Origin: Castellaniella denitrificans
GTDB lineage: Bacteria; Pseudomonadota; Gammaproteobacteria; Burkholderiales; Burkholderiaceae_B
Reading direction: 5' to 3'
Length of the DNA: 64,000 nucleotides
Assembly: GCF_027214045.1 (NCBI RefSeq)
Contig: NZ_JAPWHE010000001.1
Span: 248,001-312,000, forward strand
In this document: positions 25,820-36,214 of the stretch, piece after piece
Numbering within the stretch: position 1 is the stretch's first letter
Layout of the letters: every line of letters starts with the position of its first letter
Made by a program: the position numbers and the translations under genes
Notes under the pieces: model-generated
Databases searched by the model: none
What the model was told of the DNA's origin: nothing
What the model saw: the letters and a program-made list of their open reading frames with translations, nothing else

Positions 25820-26664
25820 ACACCCTGCCCGCCCCCCACGGCGCCGGCCCCGCCGCGCACCACCCGGACGACTTCCCGGACCGTCATGTCCTCGTCACCG
25901 GAGCCGCCAGCGGCATCGGTGCCGCCGTCGTCCGCCAACTGCTCGACCGGGGCGCCCGCGTATCCGCCGTCGATCTCGACGAAGCCGCCCTGCAGAGCCT
26001 GCGGGCGCTCGCGGCGGACGCCGCCGCCCACGTCGCCGATCTGTCCACACGCCTGTGGACCGCGCCCCTCGACGTGCGCGACGCCGCCCGGGTCGAACAG
26101 GTCGTCGCCCGGGCCGAGGCCGCCCTGGGGCCGCTCCACGGCCTGGCCAGTGTCGCCGGTGTTCTCGAAATGGGCGACGTCGTCGACCTGGAGGACGCCC
26201 AATGGGCGCGCTGCTTTGACATCAACGCCTCCGGCGTCTTTCACATCTGCCGTTCCGTCGCCCGCCGCCTGCGCGAACGCCGCGCCGGGGCCATCGCCGT
26301 CGTCAGTTCCAACGCCGCCACCACACCACGCGCCGGCATGGCCGCCTATGCCGCATCGAAAGCCGCCGCCACCCAGTTCACCCGCTGCCTGGGACTGGAA
26401 CTGGCACCGCACGGCATCCGCGTGAACATCGTCTCGCCCGGCTCCACCGACACCGCCATGCAGCGGGCCATGTGGGCGCTCGGCAGTTCGCGCGAGGCCG
26501 TCATCGCAGGAGATCCCGCCCGCTGGCGTCTGGGCATTCCGCTGGCCAAGATCGCCACACCCGACGAAATCGCCCGGGCCGTTCTGTTCCTGCTTTCCGA
26601 CCAGGCCAGTCACATCACCCTGCACGACCTGCGCGTGGACGGCGGCGCAACGCTGGATCAATGA
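25816..26664 (+). CDS. entA: 2,3-dihydro-2,3-dihydroxybenzoate dehydrogenase
   Basis: This 282-residue short-chain dehydrogenase has the NAD-binding TGAASGIG (28-35), the NASG strand motif, the catalytic serine region VVSSNA and the YAASK pair (Tyr178, Lys182). It oxidises the product of isochorismatase to 2,3-dihydroxybenzoate, completing the aryl branch. The protein is about 30 residues longer than E. coli EntA because of an N-terminal extension and a small insertion near residues 70-82. It overlaps entB by ATGA and is the last gene of the operon. Confidence 0.92.
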   Translation: MNTLPAPHGAGPAAHHPDDFPDRHVLVTGAASGIGAAVVRQLLDRGARVSAVDLDEAALQSLRALAADAAAHVADLSTRLWTAPLDVRDAARVEQVVARAEAALGPLHGLASVAGVLEMGDVVDLEDAQWARCFDINASGVFHICRSVARRLRERRAGAIAVVSSNAATTPRAGMAAYAASKAAATQFTRCLGLELAPHGIRVNIVSPGSTDTAMQRAMWALGSSREAVIAGDPARWRLGIPLAKIATPDEIARAVLFLLSDQASHITLHDLRVDGGATLDQ

Positions 26665-26740
26665 CCTGGGCGCGGCGGCGACAAAAACCCATCGCCCTTA
26701 CGCCTGGGCCCGCACTGGATCCTGAAAACAAACCGTCTGC

Positions 26741-26865
26741 AACAATGTATTGTTTTCATCCGTATCGATGCGTCCCCATATAAATAAACCGCATGAGTAA
26801 AGACTCATAATTGGGGACACATCAACAAAAATCCTATTGTCAGCAAGGACTTGGGGCTGTAATTT
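26741..26865 (+). promoter_or_regulatory. AT-rich control region of gltBD with dyads and putative promoter
   Basis: The 253-bp gap between entA and gltB is unusually AT-rich. It holds a 14-bp dyad aacaat-gt-attgtt (26741-26754) inside a longer TGAAAACAA/TTGTTTTCA repeat (26723-26758). A nested structure follows: gtcccc/ggggac (26772-26777 with 26813-26818) around atgagt-aaag-actcat (26793-26808). A TTGTCA box (26837-26842) and a TAATTT box (26860-26865) are 17 bp apart as a possible promoter. The regulator is unknown; Lrp- or LysR-type control of gltBD is common but not shown here. Confidence 0.4.
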
Positions 26866-26917
26866 CCATCTTCTGCCGTTCGAAACGGCATCCGTATCCC
26901 GCCTCGCGAGTCCCATC

Positions 26918-29900
26918 ATGACCCAGCCTGTCTCCTGTCCTCCCGGCCTGCCGGCCGCCCAGGGTCTCTACCGCCCCGAACAAGAACACGATGCCTGCGG
27001 CGTCGGCTTCGTCGCCCACATCAAGGGTCACAAGAGCCATTCCGTCATCCAGCAGGCCCTGAAGATCCTGGAAAACCTGGATCACCGGGGCGCCGTCGGC
27101 GCCGATGAACTGATGGGCGACGGCGCGGGGATCCTCATCCAGATTCCCGATCAGCTCTACCGCGAGGAAATGGCCGCTCAAGGCGTCATCCTGCCGCAGC
27201 CGGACGACTACGGCGTGGCCATGGTGTTCCTGCCCAAGGAAACCGCGTCGCGCCTGGCCTGTGAGCGCGAACTGGAGCGCGCCGTGCGCGACGAAGGCCA
27301 GGTCGTGCTCGGCTGGCGCGACGTGCCCATCGACCGCGACATGAAAATGTCGCCCGCCGTGCGCGCCTGCGAACCCGTCATCCGCCAGCTCTTCATCGGC
27401 CGCGGACACGACATCATGGTGCCCGACGCGCTGGAGCGCAAGCTCTACGTCATCCGCAAGACCGCCAGCCACGCCATCCAGCGCATGCAGCTCGCGCACG
27501 GCCAGGAATACTTCGTGCCCTCGATCTCGGTGCGCACCGTGGTCTACAAGGGCCTGCTGCTGGCCAATCAGGTGGGACTCTACTATCGCGACCTGGCCGA
27601 CACCCGCGCCGTCTCGGCCCTGGCGCTGGTGCACCAGCGCTTTTCCACCAACACCTTCCCCGCCTGGCCGCTGGCGCACCCCTACCGCATGATCGCCCAC
27701 AACGGCGAGATCAACACCGTCAAGGGCAATTTCAACTGGCTGCGCGCCCGCGAGGGCGCGATGAGCTCGGCCGTGCTGGGCAAAGACCTGGCCAAGCTCT
27801 ACCCCATCGTCTACGAAGGGCAGTCCGACACCGCCACCTTCGACAACTGCCTGGAACTGCTGGTCATGTCGGGCTATTCCCTGGCCCACGCCATGATGAT
27901 CATGATCCCCGAGGCCTGGGAGCAACATGCCGACATGGACGAGTCGCGGCGCGCTTTCTATGAATACCACGCCGCCCTGATGGAGCCCTGGGACGGTCCG
28001 GCCGCCGTGGCTTTCACCGATGGCCGCCAGATCGGCGCCACGCTGGATCGCAACGGCCTGCGTCCGGCACGCTACCTGATCACCGACGACAACATGGTGA
28101 TGCTGGCTTCCGAAGCCGGCACGCTGCCGATCCCGGAACACCGCATCGTCAAGAAATGGCGCCTGCAGCCCGGCCGCATGCTGCTGATCGACCTGCAGCA
28201 GGGCCGCATCATCGAGGACGAGGAAATCAAGTCCCAGCTGGCCAACGCGCATCCCTATCCGCAATGGATCGAGCGCCTGCGCCTGAAGCTGGACGATCTG
28301 CCCGCCCTGAAGGCGGACGACCTGCCCGAGCCGTCCGCCAGTCTGCTGGACCGCCAGCAGGCGTTCGGCTGGACCCAGGAGGACTTCAAGTTCATCCTGG
28401 AGCCCATGGCGAAAAACGGCGAGGAGGCCATCGGCTCGATGGGCAACGACGCGCCGCTGACCGTGCTGTCGGACCGCCCCAAGCCCTTCTACAACTATTT
28501 CCGCCAGATGTTCGCCCAGGTGACCAACCCGCCGATCGATCCGATCCGCGAACAGATGGTCATGTCGCTGGTGTCCTTCATCGGGCCCAAGCCCAACCTG
28601 CTGGACATCAACAACGTCAACCCGCCGCTGCGCCTGGAAATCAGCCAGCCGGTGCTGGACCGGGCGGCCATGGCGCAACTGCGCCACATCAGCCGCCAGA
28701 CCAACGACAAGTTCCGCTGCTGCGAACTGGACATCACCTACCCGGTGTCCTGGGGACGCGAAGGCATCGAGGCCTGCCTGGCGTCGCTGTGCGCGACCGC
28801 GGCCGACGCGGTGCTGAGCGGCGACAACATCCTGCTGATCAGCGACCGCCGCGTGGACGCGGAGCGCGTCGCGATCCCCGCGCTGCTGGCGACCTCGGCC
28901 ATCCACCAGCATCTGATCCGCGCGGGCCTGCGCACCCGCACCGGCCTGATCGTGGAAACCGGCTCGGCGCGCGAGACCCACCATTTCGCGCTGCTGGGCG
29001 GCTACGGCGCCGAGGCCGTACATCCCTGGCTGGCGCTGGAAACCCTGGCCGCCGGGGTGGGCCCCCACGCCGAGCCGGGCGCCCCGGCGGCGCTCACCGA
29101 TGCCGCCAAGGCCACCGAGAACTACATCAAGGCGATCGGCAAGGGGCTGAAGAAGGTCATGTCCAAGATGGGCATCTCGACCTACATGTCCTACACCGGC
29201 GCGCAGATCTTCGAAGCGGTGGGCCTGCACGACAGTCTGGTGAAGAAATACTTCACCGGCACGCCCAGCAACATCTCGGGCATCGACATCTTCCAGGTGG
29301 CCGAAGAAGCCCTGCGCACCCATCAGGCGGCCTTCAGCGCCGACCCGGTGCTGGCCAACGCGCTGGACGAGGGCGGCGACTACGCCTTCCGCATCCGCGG
29401 CGAACAACACCTGTGGACCCCGGATTCGATCGCCAAGCTGCAGCACGCCACGCGCGCCAACAATTACTCGACCTTCAAGGAATACGCCCAGCTCATCAAC
29501 GACCAGTCGCGGCGCCACATGACGCTGCGCGGACTGTTCGAGTTCCGCGTCGATCCGGCCCGCGCCATCCCCCTGTCGGAAGTCGAGCCCGCCAAGGAAA
29601 TCGTCAAACGCTTCGCCACCGGCGCCATGTCGCTGGGCTCGATCTCCACCGAGGCGCACGCGACCCTGGCGGTGGCCATGAACCGCATCGGCGGCAAATC
29701 CAACACCGGCGAGGGCGGCGAAGACGCGCTGCGTTACCGCGCGGAAATGCGCGCGGGCAAACCCACCGTGCGCAAGGGCGACAGCCTGGCCTCCGTGCTG
29801 GGTGCGGATCGCATCGCCGCCGACGTGCCGCTGGCGGCCGGCGATTCGCTGCGCTCGCGCATCAAGCAGGTGGCCTCGGGGCGCTTCGGCGTCACCGCCG

Positions 29901-31651
29901 AATACCTGTGCAGCGCCGACCAGATCCAGATCAAGATGGCCCAGGGCGCCAAACCCGGCGAAGGCGGTCAACTGCCGGGCCACAAGGTCACGGACTACAT
30001 TGCGCAACTGCGCTACTCGGTGCCGGGCGTGGGCCTGATCTCGCCGCCGCCGCACCACGATATCTATTCGATCGAGGATCTGGCGCAACTGATCCACGAC
30101 CTGAAGAACGTCAACGAGCGCGCCTCGATCTCGGTGAAACTGGTGGCCGAGGTCGGTGTGGGCACAGTGGCCACCGGCGTGGCCAAGGCCAAGGCCGACC
30201 ACGTGGTCATCGCCGGCCATGACGGCGGCACGGGCGCCTCGCCCGTGTCCTCGATCAAGCACGCGGGCATCCCCTGGGAACTGGGCCTGGCCGAGACGCA
30301 GCAGACCCTGGTGCTGAACCGCCTGCGCAGCCGCATCCGCGTGCAGGCCGACGGCCAGATGAAGACCGGCCGCGACGTGGCCATCGCCGCCATGCTGGGG
30401 GCCGACGAGGTCGGCTTCGCCACGGCGCCGCTGATCGTCGAAGGCTGCATCATGATGCGCAAGTGTCACCTGAACACCTGCCCCACGGGGGTCGCCACCC
30501 AGGATCCGGAGCTGCGCAAGAAATTCAGCGGCAAACCCGAATACGTCGTCAATTATTTCTTCTTCGTCGCCGAGGAAGTCCGCGAGATCATGGCGCAGTT
30601 GGGCATCCGCACTTTCGACGAGCTGATCGGCCGCGCCGACCTGCTCGACATGCGCAAGGGCATCGATCACTGGAAAGCGCGCGGGCTGGACTTCAGCCGC
30701 ATTTTCCACCTGGTGCCCACCGAGGATCCCGTGCATCACACCGACGCGCAGGATCACGGCCTGTCGCACGCACTGGACCACCAGTTGATCGAGCGCAGCA
30801 AGTCCGCGCTGGAGCGCGGCGAGAAGGTGTCCTTCATCACCCCGGTGCGCAACCGCAACCGCACCATCGGCGCGATGCTGTCGGGCGAGGTGGCGCGGCG
30901 CTACGGCCACGAGGGCCTGCCCGACGACACCATCCACATCCAGTGCAACGGCGCGGCGGGACAGAGCTTCGGCGCCTTCCTGGCCCACGGCCTGACCCTG
31001 GACCTGGTGGGCGAGGGCAACGACTACGTCGGCAAGGGCCTGTCGGGCGGCCGCCTGATCCTGCGCTCGCCCAACGATTTCCGCGGCTTCGGCCCGGACC
31101 ACATCATCGCCGGCAACACGGTGCTGTACGGCGCCACCGGCGGCGAAGCCTACTTCAACGGCGTGGCCGGCGAACGTTTCGCGGTGCGCAACTCGGGCGC
31201 CGCCGCCGTGGTGGAAGGCACGGGCGACCACGGCTGCGAATACATGACGGGCGGCACCGTGGTGGTGCTGGGCGAGACGGGCCGCAATTTCGCAGCCGGC
31301 ATGTCCGGCGGCATCGCCTACGTCTGGGATCCGGAGCAGGTCTTCGCGCGACGTTGCAATACCGGCATGGTGCGCCTGGATCCGATGGAGACCGACGAGG
31401 TCCAGCGCCAGGCCGGCGAGCCGCAGTTCTGGCACAGCCTGGACCGCAACAGCCCGCGCGAGACCGACGAGACGATCGTGCGCCGCCTGGTGGAAAACCA
31501 TTTCCGCCTCACCGGCAGCTTCCGCGCCCGGGAAATCCTGGAGGATTGGGGCCAGGCGCGCCACGCCTTCGTCAAGGTCACACCGATCGAATATCACCGC
31601 GCCCTGGGTGAACTGTGGCAAGCGGCCCAGACCCAGGCCCAGGCCGCCTGA
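26918..31651 (+). CDS. gltB: Glutamate synthase (NADPH) large subunit
   Basis: This 1577-residue subunit hydrolyses glutamine and transfers ammonia to 2-oxoglutarate using FMN. After the start at 26918 ([10 protein letters not shown]), a short propeptide precedes HDACGVGF. Cys27 would become the N-terminal nucleophile of the class II amidotransferase domain after processing. The central domain, the FMN-binding synthase domain ([14 protein letters not shown] and [12 protein letters not shown]), the cluster-binding cysteines [12 protein letters not shown] that hold a 3Fe-4S centre, and the C-terminal beta-helix (GGxxG repeats) are all present. An upstream ATG at 26837 lies in the leader and is disfavoured. 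It forms an operon with gltD, 14 bp downstream. Confidence 0.95.
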   Translation: MTQPVSCPPGLPAAQGLYRPEQEHDACGVGFVAHIKGHKSHSVIQQALKILENLDHRGAVGADELMGDGAGILIQIPDQLYREEMAAQGVILPQPDDYGVAMVFLPKETASRLACERELERAVRDEGQVVLGWRDVPIDRDMKMSPAVRACEPVIRQLFIGRGHDIMVPDALERKLYVIRKTASHAIQRMQLAHGQEYFVPSISVRTVVYKGLLLANQVGLYYRDLADTRAVSALALVHQRFSTNTFPAWPLAHPYRMIAHNGEINTVKGNFNWLRAREGAMSSAVLGKDLAKLYPIVYEGQSDTATFDNCLELLVMSGYSLAHAMMIMIPEAWEQHADMDESRRAFYEYHAALMEPWDGPAAVAFTDGRQIGATLDRNGLRPARYLITDDNMVMLASEAGTLPIPEHRIVKKWRLQPGRMLLIDLQQGRIIEDEEIKSQLANAHPYPQWIERLRLKLDDLPALKADDLPEPSASLLDRQQAFGWTQEDFKFILEPMAKNGEEAIGSMGNDAPLTVLSDRPKPFYNYFRQMFAQVTNPPIDPIREQMVMSLVSFIGPKPNLLDINNVNPPLRLEISQPVLDRAAMAQLRHISRQTNDKFRCCELDITYPVSWGREGIEACLASLCATAADAVLSGDNILLISDRRVDAERVAIPALLATSAIHQHLIRAGLRTRTGLIVETGSARETHHFALLGGYGAEAVHPWLALETLAAGVGPHAEPGAPAALTDAAKATENYIKAIGKGLKKVMSKMGISTYMSYTGAQIFEAVGLHDSLVKKYFTGTPSNISGIDIFQVAEEALRTHQAAFSADPVLANALDEGGDYAFRIRGEQHLWTPDSIAKLQHATRANNYSTFKEYAQLINDQSRRHMTLRGLFEFRVDPARAIPLSEVEPAKEIVKRFATGAMSLGSISTEAHATLAVAMNRIGGKSNTGEGGEDALRYRAEMRAGKPTVRKGDSLASVLGADRIAADVPLAAGDSLRSRIKQVASGRFGVTAEYLCSADQIQIKMAQGAKPGEGGQLPGHKVTDYIAQLRYSVPGVGLISPPPHHDIYSIEDLAQLIHDLKNVNERASISVKLVAEVGVGTVATGVAKAKADHVVIAGHDGGTGASPVSSIKHAGIPWELGLAETQQTLVLNRLRSRIRVQADGQMKTGRDVAIAAMLGADEVGFATAPLIVEGCIMMRKCHLNTCPTGVATQDPELRKKFSGKPEYVVNYFFFVAEEVREIMAQLGIRTFDELIGRADLLDMRKGIDHWKARGLDFSRIFHLVPTEDPVHHTDAQDHGLSHALDHQLIERSKSALERGEKVSFITPVRNRNRTIGAMLSGEVARRYGHEGLPDDTIHIQCNGAAGQSFGAFLAHGLTLDLVGEGNDYVGKGLSGGRLILRSPNDFRGFGPDHIIAGNTVLYGATGGEAYFNGVAGERFAVRNSGAAAVVEGTGDHGCEYMTGGTVVVLGETGRNFAAGMSGGIAYVWDPEQVFARRCNTGMVRLDPMETDEVQRQAGEPQFWHSLDRNSPRETDETIVRRLVENHFRLTGSFRAREILEDWGQARHAFVKVTPIEYHRALGELWQAAQTQAQAA

Positions 31652-31665
31652 AGGAACATCGCATC

Positions 31666-33129
31666 ATGGGAAAAATCACTGGTTTCATGGAATTCGCGCG
31701 GGTCAAGCCGGCCTACGAGGCGCCCGAATCCCGCCTGCGCCACTGGAAGGAGTTCGTCTCGCCGCTGACCGACGAGCAGGCCCGCGTCCAGGGCGCCCGG
31801 TGCATGGACTGCGGGGTGCCGTTCTGCACGCACGGCTGCCCGGTCAACAACATCATTCCGGACTGGAACGATCTGGTCTACCGCCAGGACTGGAAACGCG
31901 CGCTGGACGTGCTGCTGTCGACCAACAATTTTCCGGAGTTCACCGGCCGCATCTGCCCCGCCCCCTGCGAGGCGGCCTGTACGCTGAACCTGAACGACAC
32001 GGCCGTCGGCATCAAGTCGATCGAGCACACGATCATCGAGCGCGGCTGGCAGGAAGGCTGGGTCGTGCCGCAACCGCCCGCGCGCAAGACGGGCAAGCGG
32101 GTCGCGGTGATCGGATCCGGGCCGGCCGGCCTGGCCTGCGCGCAGCAATTGGCGCGCGCCGGGCACAGCGTGTCGGTCTATGAGAAAAGCAACCGGATCG
32201 GCGGTCTGCTGCGTTACGGGATCCCGGACTTCAAGCTGGAGAAATCGCATATCGACCGGCGCCTGGCGCAAATGGAGGCCGAAGGGGTGGAGTTTTTCCC
32301 CTCGACCTATGTAGGCAACGCCGAACACGCGGAAGACGGACTGACCGTGGTGACGCCCGATGAACTGCTGGCGCAGTACGACGCGGTGGTGCTGGCGGGC
32401 GGGTCCGAGCAGCCGCGCGACCTGCCAGTGCCGGGCCGCGAGTTGCGCGGGGTGCATTTCGCCATGGATTTCCTGCGGCAGCAGAACAAGGTGAACCACG
32501 GCGACCGCATCGCCAAGCCGATCAACGCGAAAGGCAAGCACGTGGTGGTGATCGGCGGCGGCGACACGGGGTCGGACTGCGTGGGGACGAGCAACCGCCA
32601 GGGCGCGGCGTCGGTAACCCAGTTCGAACTGATGTTCCGCCCGCCCGAAGAAGAGGACAAGCTGCTGACCTGGCCCTATTGGCCGATCCGGCTGCGGACC
32701 TCGTCTTCCCACGAAGAAGGCTGCCAGCGCGATTGGGCGGTGGGCACGCAGGCCTTCGAGGGCAAGGGCGGCAAGGTCGAAAAACTGGTCGCGACGCGCC
32801 TGGAATGGCTGAAGGACAAGGCCACGGGCCAGATGAAGATGCGCGAGGTGAAGGACTCGCAGTTCGACATCCAGGCGGATCTGGTGCTGCTGGCCATGGG
32901 CTTCGTATCGCCGGTGCGCTCGGTGCTGGACGCGTTCGGCGTGGAAGTGGACGGCCGCGGCAACGCGCGGGCGAACACGGACGATTACTGCAGTTCCCGG
33001 GCGAAGGTGTTCGCGGCGGGGGACATGCGGCGCGGGCAATCGCTGGTGGTGTGGGCGATCCGCGAGGGCAGACAGTGCGCGCGGTCCGTCGACGAGTACC
33101 TGATGGGGGCCTCCGTCCTGCCGCGTTGA
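31666..33129 (+). CDS. gltD: Glutamate synthase small subunit
   Basis: This 487-residue FAD-dependent subunit takes electrons from NADPH and passes them through 4Fe-4S clusters to GltB. The N-terminal cluster motif reads [15 protein letters not shown], followed by CPAPCEAAC. The FAD-binding [10 protein letters not shown] and the NADPH-binding GGGDTGSDC are both complete. The start at 31666 ([10 protein letters not shown]) is preceded by an AAGGA Shine-Dalgarno that overlaps the end of gltB. Transcription probably ends at the GC palindrome just after the gene. Confidence 0.95.
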   Translation: MGKITGFMEFARVKPAYEAPESRLRHWKEFVSPLTDEQARVQGARCMDCGVPFCTHGCPVNNIIPDWNDLVYRQDWKRALDVLLSTNNFPEFTGRICPAPCEAACTLNLNDTAVGIKSIEHTIIERGWQEGWVVPQPPARKTGKRVAVIGSGPAGLACAQQLARAGHSVSVYEKSNRIGGLLRYGIPDFKLEKSHIDRRLAQMEAEGVEFFPSTYVGNAEHAEDGLTVVTPDELLAQYDAVVLAGGSEQPRDLPVPGRELRGVHFAMDFLRQQNKVNHGDRIAKPINAKGKHVVVIGGGDTGSDCVGTSNRQGAASVTQFELMFRPPEEEDKLLTWPYWPIRLRTSSSHEEGCQRDWAVGTQAFEGKGGKVEKLVATRLEWLKDKATGQMKMREVKDSQFDIQADLVLLAMGFVSPVRSVLDAFGVEVDGRGNARANTDDYCSSRAKVFAAGDMRRGQSLVVWAIREGRQCARSVDEYLMGASVLPR

Positions 33130-33142
33130 ACCGTCGGGCCAT

Positions 33143-33166
33143 CCCCCGCCGCCGCGGCGGCGGGGG
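33143..33166. terminator. GC-rich perfect palindrome between convergent genes
   Basis: A 24-bp perfect palindrome of only G and C (12-bp arms) lies 13 bp after gltD and 15 bp before the end of the convergent periplasmic protein gene. There is no U-run on either strand. It probably acts as a bidirectional hairpin barrier between the two units. Confidence 0.5.
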
Positions 33167-33181
33167 CACGCCTTCGCGCCA

Positions 33182-33682
33182 TCAGGACGCCGACGGCACC
33201 GGGATGTCCTGCCAACCCGGGTGATCGAAATAGGCCCCGTAGCGGTTCAGCGCCTCGGCCAGCCGAACGACGCCGGCCGCGCGGGGCTGGCCGGCGCCCT
33301 GGCCGCCCACGATGTCCGCGCCCTCGACCACATCGGCAAGAATCACATGCAGCGCGGCATCGGCCTTCGGTTCGAGCTTGCAGTTTTCAACGATATAGGT
33401 CAGTTCCCGACCGGCCTGCCGACCAAGCGCATCGTAGGCCGCTTGCGTCATCGAGCCCGCATGGGCCTGGGGCAAGGCCTGCGCCACGGCCTGGCGCAAA
33501 TTGCCCATGGCCTGGCGCAACGGACCGTCGGTGGTCCATTTCTGGCCATGATCCAGGGTCAGCGCGACAGGGGGCTCATGGCCGTGTCCGTGCGTTTCCG
33601 CAGCCTGCAGCGGACCGGCGGCCAGCGCCAGGGGCACGGCCAGACCGAGGGCGAACAGGAATCGAAGGGAATGGGTTTTCAT
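33182..33682 (-). CDS. Periplasmic His-rich protein, DnrO-like family
   Basis: This 166-residue protein has a clear signal peptide (cleavage near residue 28, PLQA/AE) followed by HGHGH at 31-35, a likely metal-binding patch. The body contains LDHGQKWTTDGPLRQAMGNLRQAV and IVENCKLEPKADAALHVILADVVEG, a pattern I associate with proteins annotated as DnrO-like that often lie near metal-resistance genes; their function is not established. It stands 94 bp downstream of the Spy/CnrR-like gene on the same strand and may belong to the same regulon. Confidence 0.6.
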   Translation of the reverse strand: MKTHSLRFLFALGLAVPLALAAGPLQAAETHGHGHEPPVALTLDHGQKWTTDGPLRQAMGNLRQAVAQALPQAHAGSMTQAAYDALGRQAGRELTYIVENCKLEPKADAALHVILADVVEGADIVGGQGAGQPRAAGVVRLAEALNRYGAYFDHPGWQDIPVPSAS

Positions 33683-33776
33683 GATGCGGCTCCGAAAAAA
33701 GGGCTATGTCATTCCGACACTTCCTCTAACGATCCGACCATGGAAAAGTTCCGCGCCCGCCGCAAACGGCGCGCAC

Positions 33777-34250
33777 TCAGCGGATCGCCGGCGCGTGCCG
33801 ATGCAGTTGTTCCGCGCGGGATTCCTGCACGGCGAACTCGCGCATCAGAAGCGCCTTGAGCACATCCCGCTGGCGCGCGTCGAGCACCTCCCGCTCCGCC
33901 AGCAACTGGCGGATCACGCGCTTCTGCTGCTCATCCTGCAAAGCGGCGATCTTTGCCTGGATGCCATCCAGCCGCGCCGCATCCGGATGCGCGGCGAACA
34001 ATTCATCGAGCAAGGCCTGGCGCTGTGCGCGAATGGCCGCCCAGTTCCCCTCCAGATCCGCCAGGAACGGACCTTCGAGCCGCATCCAGACGGCCCGCTG
34101 CCCGGCCGACAGGCCGAGGCGCTGCGCCAGGGACGCTGCGGGCGCCTCTTGTCCACCGGCCAGCCAATGCCGCTGGACGGCAGTGGCGACGAAACCGACA
34201 TTCAGGGCCAGGGAAACGGCCAGCAGGATATTCCGGAATCTCGGGCTCAT
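33777..34250 (-). CDS. Spy/CnrR-like periplasmic (heavy-metal resistance) protein
   Basis: This 157-residue protein has an N-terminal uncleaved or cleavable hydrophobic segment (ILLAVSLALNVGFVATAV) and then an all-helical body of charged heptads with LxxxQ and LDxxQ motifs, as in the Spy/CpxP and CnrX/metal-resistance superfamily. The start at 34250 has an AAGGA Shine-Dalgarno and overlaps the anti-sigma stop by 4 bp. Encoded with an ECF sigma factor and its anti-sigma factor, it is likely the periplasmic sensor or chaperone of that switch, as CnrX is for CnrYH (inference). The inducing signal is unknown. Confidence 0.65.
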   Translation of the reverse strand: MSPRFRNILLAVSLALNVGFVATAVQRHWLAGGQEAPAASLAQRLGLSAGQRAVWMRLEGPFLADLEGNWAAIRAQRQALLDELFAAHPDAARLDGIQAKIAALQDEQQKRVIRQLLAEREVLDARQRDVLKALLMREFAVQESRAEQLHRHAPAIR

Positions 34251-34699
34251 GTTTTTTCCTTGAGGGTTTCGCACAAACGGGCGGCGCACAAGCCACCCGG
34301 CGGCACCGGGCCGAACGCATCGAACCGCGCCAGCGACGCCTGAGGGGGCGCGGGATTCGCCGCGGGCCAAGACCAGCTCGCCAGCCCGATGCCGGCCGCC
34401 AGCGACGCCGTGACGGCCACCCCGGCCGGCAACCAGCCCAGCCAGGCCCGCATGGCCTCTCTGAATGGCCGGACCATGACACGCCGCCCCGCGGTCGCCG
34501 GATGCCGGAAATGGGAAAGGTCCGGCGCCCCGGCGGGATCCGGCAGCGTCCGCAACGCGCCGGTCATGGCCCTGAGGGTTTCCAGCTCGGCCGCGCAGAC
34601 CGGGCAGACCGCGACATGCGCCTGGATCAGGGCGCGCCCGCGCCCGGTCCATTCCGGATCCAGGCAGGCGGAGAGCAATACGGTTCGGGGGCAAGGCAT
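34247..34699 (-). CDS. Membrane anti-sigma factor with N-terminal zinc-finger-like domain
   Basis: The 150-residue protein has an N-terminal cytoplasmic segment with HVAVCPVCAAEL (the HxxxCxxC of ZAS anti-sigma domains) at about residues 28-39. A single membrane helix (AGVAVTASLAAGIGLASW) near residues 91-108 precedes a short periplasmic tail. It lies 14 bp downstream of the ECF sigma gene and overlaps the Spy/CnrR-like gene, giving a sigma/anti-sigma/periplasmic trio. It is predicted to hold the sigma factor inactive at the inner membrane. Confidence 0.75.
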   Translation of the reverse strand: MPCPRTVLLSACLDPEWTGRGRALIQAHVAVCPVCAAELETLRAMTGALRTLPDPAGAPDLSHFRHPATAGRRVMVRPFREAMRAWLGWLPAGVAVTASLAAGIGLASWSWPAANPAPPQASLARFDAFGPVPPGGLCAARLCETLKEKT

Positions 34700-34713
34700 G
34701 AGCGTCTCCTTTC

Positions 34714-35268
34714 TCAGTCTTTCAGGACGGCCAGCAGGGCCGCCCGGGCACGGGCGATCCGGGAGCGCACCGTACCCGGGTTCAGGTTCAAGGCATGGGC
34801 GATGTCCTCGTAGGACATGCCCTCGATCTCGCGCAGCAGCAGGATCTCGCGATGCGCCGGCGCGATGGCGCCCAGCGCCCGCTCCAGCCGGCGCGCGCGT
34901 TGCACGGTTTCAAGCCGGCCATCCGGGCCGGGCGCGGGATCCGGAATGTCCTGCCCCGCCTCCAGGGGCTCCAGCCGCGCCCGGCCGGTCCGCCGCAGAT
35001 GATCCAGCGCCAGATTGTGCGCGATGCGAAACAGCCAGGTCCGGAACCTGGCCTCGGGGCGCCAGGCCCGGATTGCCTGATAGGCGCGCAGAAAAGTGTC
35101 CTGGGTCAGGTCCCGGGCCGTTTCCGGGGCGCGGGTCAGCCGCGCGAGATAACGGTAGACGGCGCCCTGGTGGCGCGCCACCAGCCAGGCATAGGCATGC
35201 GCGTCCCCGGCGCTGGCGCGCACCGCATGGCGTTCGTCTTCGAGTTCGGCTTCGGCATCCACACCCAT
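34714..35268 (-). CDS. ECF-type RNA polymerase sigma factor (RpoE family)
   Basis: This 184-residue sigma factor has region 2 (AYAWLVARHQGAVYRYLARLT, ARDLTQDTFLRAYQAI and RFRTWLFRIAHNLALD) and region 4 (ALGAIAPAHREILLLREIEGMSYEDIAHALNLNPGTVRSRIARARAAL) and no region 3, as expected for ECF factors. It is the first gene of the trio. The start codon at 35268 lies within a few bases of the predicted transcription start, so the mRNA may be leaderless, or the GTG at codon 3 may be used. Confidence 0.88.
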   Translation of the reverse strand: MGVDAEAELEDERHAVRASAGDAHAYAWLVARHQGAVYRYLARLTRAPETARDLTQDTFLRAYQAIRAWRPEARFRTWLFRIAHNLALDHLRRTGRARLEPLEAGQDIPDPAPGPDGRLETVQRARRLERALGAIAPAHREILLLREIEGMSYEDIAHALNLNPGTVRSRIARARAALLAVLKD

Positions 35269-35296
35269 TCCAACGAAAAATGTCGCAAAAAGTTCC
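35269..35296 (-). promoter_or_regulatory. ECF-type promoter upstream of the sigma gene (autoregulation)
   Basis: On the minus strand GGAACTT (35290-35296), the classical ECF/sigmaE -35 element, is followed after exactly 16 bp by TTGGA (35269-35273), which resembles the -10 of sigmaE promoters. This suggests that the sigma factor drives its own operon. The -10 match is weak. Confidence 0.5.
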
Positions 35297-35395
35297 CTGC
35301 CGGGGACACAGCGGGACCGGGCGGCGGGATTCGTTCAGCCGGCCCGGCGGGTGCAGGTACAATCCATGTTAGTCCGATGCGGTTATCCGATCCCA

Positions 35396-36214
35396 ATGAA
35401 TTCCGACCCAGATCCCCTTGTCACCTTCGATGGCGTTTCGCTCGGCTACGGTGAATTCACCGTGCTGCGCGGCATCGACCTGCAGGTCATGCCGGGCCAG
35501 GTCGTGGCCATGATGGGCGGCTCGGGCTCGGGCAAGACGACGCTGCTCAGGGCCGTGACCGGCCAACTGGCGGCCCAGAAAGGCAGCATCCACGTGTTCG
35601 GCGAGGACATGGCCCGCCTGGACGGCGAACCGCTGCGGGCTGTACGCCAGCGGATGGGTGTGCTGTTCCAGGCCGGTGCGCTGTTCACCGATTTGAACGT
35701 CTTCGAGAACGTGGCGTTCCCGCTGCGCGAACACACCCACATTTCCGAACAGCAGATCCTGGAACGGGTGCTGGACAAGCTCCAGGCGGTGGGCCTGCGG
35801 CACGCGGCGCATCTGCGGATCTCGGAGATCTCGGGAGGGATGGCCAGGCGCGTGGCGCTGGCGCGGGCGATCGTGCTGGAACCGGAACTGATCCTGTACG
35901 ACGAACCCTTCGCCGGACTGGACCCGATTTCCCTGGGCATCACGGCCCAATTGATCCGCACGATGACGGACCAGCTGGGCTGCGCATCGATCCTCATCAC
36001 GCACGACGTGGCGGAATCCTTCTCCATCGTGGACCAGGTCTACCTGATCGGCCAAGGCCGGCTGATGGCCCATGGCACGCCAAAAGAACTCTCCGCCTCG
36101 CAGGACGAGTACCTGCAGCAGTTCCTGCAGGGCCGGCCCGATGGTCCGATCGGCTTCCACTACCCCCTGACGCCGGCCTTCGAGCGCTGGCTGGCCGCCC
36201 GGAGGGCCGCATGA
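35396..36214 (+). CDS. mlaF: Phospholipid transport ABC ATPase MlaF
   Basis: This 272-residue cytoplasmic ATPase of the Mla system, which maintains outer-membrane lipid asymmetry, has Walker A GGSGSGKT (41-48), the MlaF-type signature ISGGMARRVALARA and Walker B ILYDEPFAGLD. The start at 35396 (MNSDPDPL) was chosen as the ATG closest to the conserved fold; in-frame ATGs at 35351 and 35366 would add up to 15 residues. It heads the mla operon, divergent from the ECF sigma gene. Confidence 0.92.
   Translation: MNSDPDPLVTFDGVSLGYGEFTVLRGIDLQVMPGQVVAMMGGSGSGKTTLLRAVTGQLAAQKGSIHVFGEDMARLDGEPLRAVRQRMGVLFQAGALFTDLNVFENVAFPLREHTHISEQQILERVLDKLQAVGLRHAAHLRISEISGGMARRVALARAIVLEPELILYDEPFAGLDPISLGITAQLIRTMTDQLGCASILITHDVAESFSIVDQVYLIGQGRLMAHGTPKELSASQDEYLQQFLQGRPDGPIGFHYPLTPAFERWLAARRAA

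Noticed and set aside
26698-26919. 73-codon minus-strand frame upstream of gltB
   Set aside because: Lies across the AT-rich control region and the gltB start, with no ribosome binding site or family resemblance.
26840-31621. Minus-strand open frame of 1593 codons opposite gltB
   Set aside because: It is the antisense shadow of a clearly conserved glutamate synthase gene; its His/Gln/Asp/Arg-rich translation has no family resemblance. The same holds for the long frames opposite fadN, entF, pgi and the mla, his and ribosomal genes.
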